64,000 nt of DNA from Artemia franciscana (taxonomy: Eukaryota; Arthropoda; Branchiopoda; Anostraca; Artemiidae): positions 48,272,868-48,336,867 of the forward strand of contig NC_088865.1 in NCBI RefSeq assembly GCF_032884065.1, read 5' to 3'. The stretch's first letter is position 1, and every line of letters begins with the position of its first letter. Positions 57,170 to 64,000 of this stretch are shown one piece after another. Both the position numbers and the translations under genes were made by a program. The notes under the pieces were generated by a model. That model did not search any database. It was not told where the DNA came from and saw nothing but the letters and a program-made list of their open reading frames with translations.

Positions 57170-57935
57170 TTAATCTATAGCTTCGTTAGTTGCTAGTTTG
57201 CAAGCTTTACTGAGTTTTTTGTGTTATGGTAAATACAATTCTCCACTAAAAATATGTGTATGCGAAAGTTAGGCTGGGGGAGGAGGGGGTTCTTATATAT
57301 AAAAATACCTAAAGATATGTCATGTCCACAGGAGCTTCACTTTTGGGAGGACTCATATGCTAAAGAACCAAAAAAACTGGCAAACCATGTAGAAAACACA
57401 AGAATAATGGGAAAGATACTAAACACCTGATGTTTTGAAGGGGCAATAAGGTTAAAGATTTCCTTCCTTGTTTCCACTCCCAACTGAAAACAAAATTAAA
57501 TTTTGTTATACCTAAAACGTTTACATGAAAATTTCGAGGAAATGTACCTTCAAACTTTTGCTAGGGATTATACCCTTTGATGTAATAATTATAAATTCGA
57601 TTTAAGTATAATACAGTTTTAAATATTACATCCCTTGGACTAAAAAATTGATAACACGACTATGTCTAAATGTTCTTCTACATTTAGCTACACATGTTTT
57701 GAGGATTAACTTAAAAAGGGCTAACTTAAATTTAGATTAAATCAAATTTAGGATTAACTTAAATTTAGTCTATTGCTTCAAGGCTAGCTAGTTTACAAGC
57801 CTTACTGACCTTTTTTCGTTATAGTAGATACAATTCTCCACTAAAGAGATACATGTACGCAAGAATAGGCCCGGAGGAGGAGGGGGCTCATATATTAAAC
57901 AAAAAACACCTATAGTACATTCTAAGACCATGTTG
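57170..57935. repeat. Direct repeat, ~160 bp, 600 bp apart
   Basis: ATACAATTCTCCACTAAA, GGAGGAGGGGG and CTTACTGA/CTTTACTGA-type phrases occur in order at 57170-57330 and 57770-57930, with moderate divergence. Confidence 0.7.
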
Positions 57936-58156
57936 GCTGTACATGACGCATGAAAAAAAGAACAGAAAATATAATAAACGAAAAAAATCAAATAGCAGAG
58001 AAAAAAGAGGGCAGTGTCAGCAATTGGAACAATATGAAGTGAAAATAGGGCAATATTTCGGCAAGGACCTTCGCCAAGTCGTCCTCAGTGTTAATAAGAG
58101 ATAAAAACGAAAAAAATAAAACAATTTAACCTTTTGAAGTAGAATTTACAAGAGTC

Positions 58157-58390
58157 TTGAAAAAGAAGGAGGCAATTTTAATATCTAATGTAAATGGCTT
58201 ACCACAATCTTTTAGAGGGGGAATTGTGATTAAAAAATATATAAATACAAACCTTGCTATAAATAGAGTTGCTGGAGATATTTTCATAGACTCATTTTAT
58301 GATAACTTAATGTTCAATGATTCAACTAAATTTTTCTTGGTTGAAAATAAAACCACCTGTCCCCATTATAATGAAAGATCAACTCTGTAG
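58157..58390 (+). other. Unassigned small open frame
   Basis: A 77-codon frame starts with ATG and includes ISNVNGLPQSFRGGIVIKKY, then VAGDIFIDSFYDNLMFND and STKFFLVENKTTCPHYNE. It is longer and less repetitive than neighbouring chance frames, but no motif or homologue is recognised and there is no clear splice or promoter context. Confidence 0.2.
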
Positions 58391-58849
58391 ACAAGCTAAA
58401 TCTATTACTATGCAAAGAATTTTTGCAAAATGCAATTGGTGAATGTGTCTTTCCTTTATTCTGGTTTGTTTTGATGCAGTGTCTCTGGTGAAGTCTACTT
58501 AAATATTTAGACTGTTTTCTTTAGATGTCTTACAAGCCTCACAAGTAGTAGTTGAAGTAGGAGTAGCAGTAGTAAGTTTGCAAGTGATAGTATTATGAGC
58601 AGTGGTGTGTACATATTGCCTTTTAGTCAAATGATGTTCCCCTTTAACCATTCTTTGATAGTTCCAAATTAATACGCAATTCAGTTCTTAAGATACACTC
58701 TTTTGACAATATGCATGCTTATAACGTCTTTTGATTAGTTCAAATGTCTCTCAATATTGTAAATGGAGTAGCGTTGTAGCAGTGGTAGTATTAGTTGTTG
58801 TAGTATTCGTAGTAGAGCTGAATTAAATGGCTCTCTTAAAATTAAGATC

Positions 58850-59100
58850 AGATGTGTCTTGGGGTGACAGACTTGAAGGGGGCTGATTGCCCTCTATACC
58901 CTTTGACGCTTAAATACAGCACTAAAACTTTCAGGTTCCAATCAAAGCCCCATCCGATCCAAAGTTTATCCGACCACCCGTTCTATAAGAACTTCATATG
59001 CCCTGAGGCATAAATTAAAACTCTTGTCCCTGGGCAATGGGGGGTCACATTCCCTGAAAACATTGTTATATGCTCTTTGGACAATTAGTAAAAAAAATGG
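58850..59100 (-). repeat. Family-B repeat unit, reverse, left of the LINE
   Basis: GGTTCCAATCAAAGCCCCAT, AGTTTATCCGACCACCCGTT and TGCCCTGAGGCATAA are reversed family-B phrases. The unit stops at the LINE tail. Confidence 0.7.
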
Positions 59101-59253
59101 CTATCTCATGAATGAATGAATGAATGAACTTTATTACCCGTAAAAGCATAAAAAACACAAAGTACGGAGTATTATAAATAAACAAAAACAAAAACGATAA
59201 ACAGCGGGAAAAAATTCAAACTAAAAAAGACAACATGGAGTAATTAACCAGCA

Positions 59254-60806
59254 TCAATATGAAAACAAAGGCTGCAGAGGGTCATAAACGTGAATAAAGT
59301 TGATGGTCTTTTTACATAAATCATCACTTGAAGACCGAATCCGAGAAGGCACATCCATTAAACCAAATCGAGCAATTATTTTTCTGTTTCGGTGCCATCT
59401 AGGAAGCCGGAGGAGGAATTTGCAATACATGAAATAAGTCGCACGTAGAGTACGGCAATCTTTCTTACGAAATAGATGAGCCATGCCTGATAAAAACAAA
59501 AGCACAGAGGCGCAATAAGCGTTATAAATCATGCACAAACCGTTGCAGTTGTAAAGGCTTTTGTTTGGGGATATTTTTCCGTAAGCGACGCATAGGTTTT
59601 TCACGGCTTGATTCACTAGGGATGAAAAGATAGTGGAAAGTTTTGGGCCGAAACACAGACCAAGCCAACTAACTAAAGTAGAACATGGCAGAACTGCAGT
59701 CCCAGCAATGAACTGCATCAGGGCTATTAAAACAAATAAACCCGCATTTAGAAGCATTAACTGACAGTCCAATCTTAGATAGTTCATTGGTTAAAATAGT
59801 AAAGTTGGAAAGGAATCCACGGCAAGTCCGGGCAACAAGAAGAACGTCGTCTGCATGTGCAACAGAAGACAAACCAATATTACCGTAAAAAACAGAACAT
59901 TTAAGGGAACGCAGGCACGATGCAAGCACACATTTAAATACACTAGGAGACAACACGGCACCTTGCCGAACTCCATTACTAATTTTTACCGGGTCAGATA
60001 TTTGGCCATTCCAGGTAACTTGAATTTTAGACTTTGAATACCAAGAAGACAATAAACATAGTACAGAAGGGTTAATACATGAAGATGCAAGGGAAAATAG
60101 AGCCTGAGAGTGCACAATATTATCGAAAGCCCCAGAAATGTCAACAGTAAGACAGTATAAAGACATTTTAGTTTTTACGGCATCTTTCATGAGTCGGCTT
60201 AAAACATGATGTGCATGGGAGCAACCGAAACTTTTCCGAAAACCAAACTGAAAAGGCGTAAAATCACATTTGACTCAATTTCTGGTAGTAATAAATGTCC
60301 AAGCACCTTACTTAAAAAAACACGATACTGTAATGGGACGATAATTTACACATGACATGGGGTCCTTGCCTCGCTTTTGAATAGACGTTAGACGACCACA
60401 AAGGAAACTATCAGGAACAAGTGACTGTGCTAAGCAAGACTAGAAAAATATTTGTAGATGGTTAAGTAGAGCAGGACAATCATAAGCAAAAATCGTTAAA
60501 AAGGCCGTCACCATCAAGGCTATTTGAACGCTTAATTTTTCTTAAAGTTCGGCGAATCTCAGGTATTGCTACTGGCTGGACGTGAGCCTGCAGGATACGG
60601 TAGGGTAATAGCGGTTTAAGCAACTTATAATACAAAGACTGAAGAAAATTATTAAGTACACTGAACACACGCTTATAATAATCAACAAAATTAGCTAGCT
60701 GGAGACAAGATAGGGCAGATGGGGAACATTTCTCACTATTAATAACCTTATTCCAGGAAGCCTTATCGGTGGGGCCGGGCCATGCATTCAAACGTGCTCC
60801 CTTCAA
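59254..60806 (-). pseudogene. LINE reverse transcriptase, frameshifted
   Basis: From the 5' side the frames give IPEIRRTLRKIKRSNSLDGD (finger region), QFGFRKSFGCSHAHHVL, YCLTVDISGAFDNI (first catalytic aspartate), NGVRQGAVLSPSVF and VAHADDVLLVAR (the catalytic DD box, with H where most have Y or F), then a thumb region with WLGLCFGPKL and FLLRLPRWHRNRK. Frame changes occur around 60250-60480 and near 59670. It belongs with CR1/Jockey-group LINEs, but the exact clade is uncertain. Confidence 0.88.
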
Positions 60807-61005
60807 ACTGGCCTTATATTAAAGTTTACACTTTTGTTTCACAGAGAAAACAGCTCCAGACGATGGTCGGTCACATGATATCCACATACGTAGCCAAAAT
60901 TTTGTTTTTTGCTTAGCACGTTTTACTTCAGAATGAACGTTCCAATTAGGCTTCCTAGTACCAATCCGAACTTTATCCACAGGCACTTCAGCTTTGGAAG
61001 CTGAT

Positions 61006-61883
61006 TTAAGCCAATGGACAATTTGATAATAATAGTAATTTAGGTCCACTTGAAGGCGAGGAAACCAAAGTTTGCAGCAGGTGATATGGCACTTTTTTGG
61101 TCGACAGTAAAGCAGTTAGCGTAGCAAGGTATAGGGGGACATTAGCAGGATCCCAGTTCAACTTCCTATGATACTTCGGCTGAGCCAAAATTGTTTTGCC
61201 AGATAGCTCACAGGACAAATTACAGCTAAGAATAAGGTGATCGTCATCAATCTTCTCTTTGTCCACCCTGACAATCGATGATAATAAGCTGGAACTGTTA
61301 GTGACCACGTGATCCAGGTTCGATTTTTAACAGCCTCTGTCATGAATATACCTGAATGGGAGGCTCTTATCTGCGACGTTATAGCTACTAGGAAGTGACT
61401 CTAGCAAGAGGGTTGACCTATCGGAGGTACCAAGAATGTCACAGTTAAGGTCACCACCTAAAACCCAATTTAGATCTTTTAAACGTAGACTTTCGAGTAG
61501 AGACTTTAAACTGGAGCAAAATTTTGCGAAAGATGTGAACGATGCTATAGAACGTCTATCTCAAGGTAAATAAACATTTATAAAGGCAGTACTGTCACAT
61601 TGAATCGCTAAGATGTTATCATCACAATGAATTACAGAGGGCTTTGACGGGGAACGGAAGAAAATTGCTAGATCACCGGAAGGGCGGCCTCTAGTTTTCT
61701 TGGCCTCTTGCGAAAAAAATGGTGGACAGAAGATCGTTTTAGGCTAGAAACGTCTGACTTGGTCAAAAGATGTTCTTGTAAGAACACTATGTCATGGACT
61801 AATAATTCGTTAATTAACAAGTCTTTATCTTTTGTGCCGTTAATATTGAGAGAAGCAAAACTTAAAATAGTGGCTTGGTTCAT
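61006..61883 (-). pseudogene. LINE endonuclease domain (APE type), broken
   Basis: It starts MNQATILSFASLNINGTKDK, then LLINELLVHDIVFLQEHLL, matching the N-terminus of LINE APE endonucleases (S.N.NG and QE...L). The end of the domain, with IDDDHLILSCNLS, carries the SDH-like motif, with D in place of the usual S. At least two frame changes and an in-frame stop lie between. In a live element this domain nicks target DNA to prime reverse transcription. Confidence 0.78.
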
Positions 61884-61889
61884 TTTGGA

Positions 61890-62375
61890 GCAGAGTTAAG
61901 AGCGCGTTTGATCACTGGGCAATTCATACTATAGAAAACATGAGCTTCGCCGCAGTTGGCACACTTCGGAGCCTCTAAGCAAGGATTGTCTTTAGTATTT
62001 TAATGGCATCCAGAACATTTAGAGCACTTCATCTCATTCGGGGCACATGAGCAGTGAGCTAACGAATGATGGATGTGATGGATACATGTGAGCAAGCGAT
62101 TTTAGCTGATCAAGGCACTGGTTGACTTTGGCGGTAAGGATAGAATAAGCTGACACCGGAATACTGGGGACTTCAGAGGGGGATTTGATCACGAACTCTG
62201 GAATATTAATATTTTCTACAGAGCAGCGAGAAAGAGTAGCGACAATGTCCAACAATGAACTATTCTTAGCATTGGGTCCCGAACGACGAGGTATTGGCTC
62301 ATCTGGGAAGCGATTGCTATATAAAAGTTTCTTAGCGCCAAGAACGTAATCATACGGGAAATTATGCATAATCAT
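61890..62375 (-). pseudogene. LINE ORF1 (gag-like) remnant with zinc knuckles
   Basis: The frame from 62375 contains RFPDEPIPRRSGPNAKNSSL and a helical stretch, and stops near 62034. After a frame change the sequence reads EMKCSKCSGCH, a stop, NTKDNPC, then APKCANCGEAHVFYSMNCP, i.e. two C-x2-C-x3-H-x6-C knuckles as in nucleic-acid-binding gag proteins. The frame change and stop mark it as broken. Confidence 0.7.
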
Positions 62376-62879
62376 CGAGATTATGCTGAATAATGTTCAA
62401 AACTGGGCAATAATAAAGCGTACTGGTATTCCAATTATCCATGATAAGCAAATTTCACTCACGGTTCGGCATCAGTCCAAAAAAAAATTAAGTGAAAAAG
62501 GTATATCCACAGAGAAGTTCTCGATAGGCACAATTATGAAATGATCTACACTGGCTGAATGTATGCAATAAAAATAAATAATAACTTATCTTTGAGTGGG
62601 GCAAATAATCTAGTAATTTGCAAGTAATTACAAGTAAACCAAGTATTTCATTGCACGATTCAGACCATGGTAGTGCTGAACACTCAGAGCCACAATCCAT
62701 AAATAACCCTTAAGCCGTAATCACATATACATTTATCTAACAAGTATCAATTGCAAGTTCAAAATTATTTCACTCGTTATTTATTCCGAACAGGTACAGA
62801 GTTTATCCGGCTTAAATTCAATTATTTGTTCACTGGTCAAATACCAAAAGATAACAGATGATTACGACCGAATGCGCTG

Positions 62880-64000
62880 ATCTTCTAAGGATCACACGAC
62901 CACCCCTTCCATAAAAACACTATTTGAAACAAGGGCATAGCTTAGAACCTTTTACCCCCTGACTCTGGGGGTTTGGGCAAGCCCCAAAGGCCTTGTGGCC
63001 ATTTTTGAGCAAATGGCCATCGTAAAATTTCTATAGAATGCATTTGGGGAATATATGATGTGGAAGGGGGTAGCTACCCAATAGCTTTGACTTTCTTAAA
63101 GGGCACTAGAACTTCTGATTTCTAGAAATCCAATGAACCCCTTCCGAATTTTATACGACGACCCTTTCCATAAGAACCTTATATGCTGTTGGGATATAGC
63201 TTACAACCCTTGTCCTGAGGTTTGTGGGGGGTTGTCAACCTCAAGAATACAATTTCTCGACTTTTCAACTACGCTAAACAAAATCGTTAGTACAAAATGT
63301 AATTGGATGTGTTTAGAGAAATTAAGGGCGTAAGGAGGGGGGAGCTGGCTGCCTTCAACCACTTTTGACTTTTAAAGAGGGCGCTAGCCCTTTCAATTTC
63401 CAATCGAATAAGCACTTTTGAAGAGTCTACGACAACAAATGACCATCTAAAAATGTCCTATCAGTTTTATTTTGGAAAAATACGACGTGTAAATGGGGGG
63501 AGGGGAATCTACCATCTAATCAATTTGACTGTTAAAGAGCACTAAAATTTCTGATTGCCAGTCCAATGAGCCCCCTCCGAAGTTTAAACGACCACCCTTT
63601 CCATAGAAACCTTAGTTACCCCGAGGGCATAACTTACAACCTTTGCCCTGAGGGCTATGAGAGGGTTGTCATCCTTAAAGACATATTTTCCAGACCTTTT
63701 AATTACGCTGAACCAAATAGCCATCTCAAAAATTTAATTGGATCTGTTTGGGAGAAGGATAGGCTGAGTGGGGGTGAGCTTGCTGCCGACCAGTCACTTT
63801 TGACTATTAAAAAAGGCCCTAGCCCGTTTCTAACTAGAATTACTGATTTCTAGAAGAATTACTGATTTCTAGAAGAGCACCGGAACTTCTGATTTCCAAT
63901 CTAATGAGCATCCTCCGGAGTTGATACGAACACCCTTTCAATAAAAACCTTATACGCCCTCGGGGCATAGCTTACAGCCCTTACACTGAGGACTGTGGCG
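62880..64000 (-). repeat. Family-B repeat array, reverse
   Basis: About four reversed units run to the window end, each with variants of CGACCACCCTTTCCATA, AACCTTATATGC, GGCATAGCTTACAACCCTT and AACTTCTGATTTCCAATC. A short direct duplication (ATTACTGATTTCTAGAAG) sits at 63838-63873. Confidence 0.8.

Larger units (their letters stand above)
59101..62400 (-). mobile_element. Non-LTR retrotransposon (CR1/Jockey-like), nearly full length, inactive
   Basis: The minus strand carries, in order, a gag-like region with zinc knuckles, an apurinic endonuclease, a reverse transcriptase and a 3' tail of repeated TTCA (59105-59124) right after AATAAAG. Several frameshifts and stops break the frames, so it is inactive. 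Family-B repeat sequence flanks it on both sides. The 5' limit near 62400 is an estimate, since no target duplication was found. Confidence 0.85.

Overview
The window looks like intron-rich, repeat-dense DNA from an animal, most likely an arthropod. Coding sequence is confined to short exons with GT/AG boundaries and introns of 4 to 7 kb. There are long (TA)n tracts, LINEs with microsatellite tails, a Helitron, a hAT element and several dispersed repeat families. The abundance of one foldback repeat carrying CTTTAGCGTAAAGAG hairpins makes me suspect a branchiopod crustacean such as Artemia. That is an impression from memory, not something I could check. Nothing prokaryotic is present: no operons, CRISPR arrays or rRNA/tRNA genes. 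Two host genes can be read. A tetraspanin lies on the + strand, with four exons recovered (16245-16436, 23578-23751, 29549-29701, 36435-36587); its 5' end, including the start codon, was not found. A tyrosine hydroxylase lies on the - strand, with its last four exons recovered in transcript order (56787-56922, 49335-49461, 44693-44922, 39558-39726); its 5' exons were not seen and probably lie beyond base 64000. The genes are convergent, with stop codons about 3.0 kb apart, and each has a candidate poly(A) signal soon after the stop. Layout: 1-16 kb is repeat territory (family-B arrays, a 2.2 kb tandem array at 10.4-12.6 kb, foldback elements, a LINE 3' fragment, microsatellites). 16-36.6 kb is the tetraspanin, with introns holding composite foldback repeats, (TA)n tracts, a rearranged Helitron (29731-32477), a tRNA-derived SINE and a 50-bp minisatellite. 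39.5-57 kb is the tyrosine hydroxylase gene; its introns hold a TTAA-flanked inverted-repeat element, a 480-bp direct duplication, a decayed LINE, a run of composite repeats and a hAT relic nested inside one of them. 59.1-62.4 kb is a frameshifted LINE on the - strand, and 62.9-64 kb is family-B repeat. The most notable observations are: a perfect 111-bp tandem duplication of the splice acceptor and 5' half of a tetraspanin exon; a Helitron whose helicase pieces are out of order, sitting 29 bp from a splice donor; a modular repeat whose ends share inverted GTAAGGAGCGAC motifs and which shares a module with a separate tandem family; and a hAT element with terminal repeats and an imperfect 8-bp target duplication nested inside that repeat. 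I found no convincing new enzymatic or defence system.
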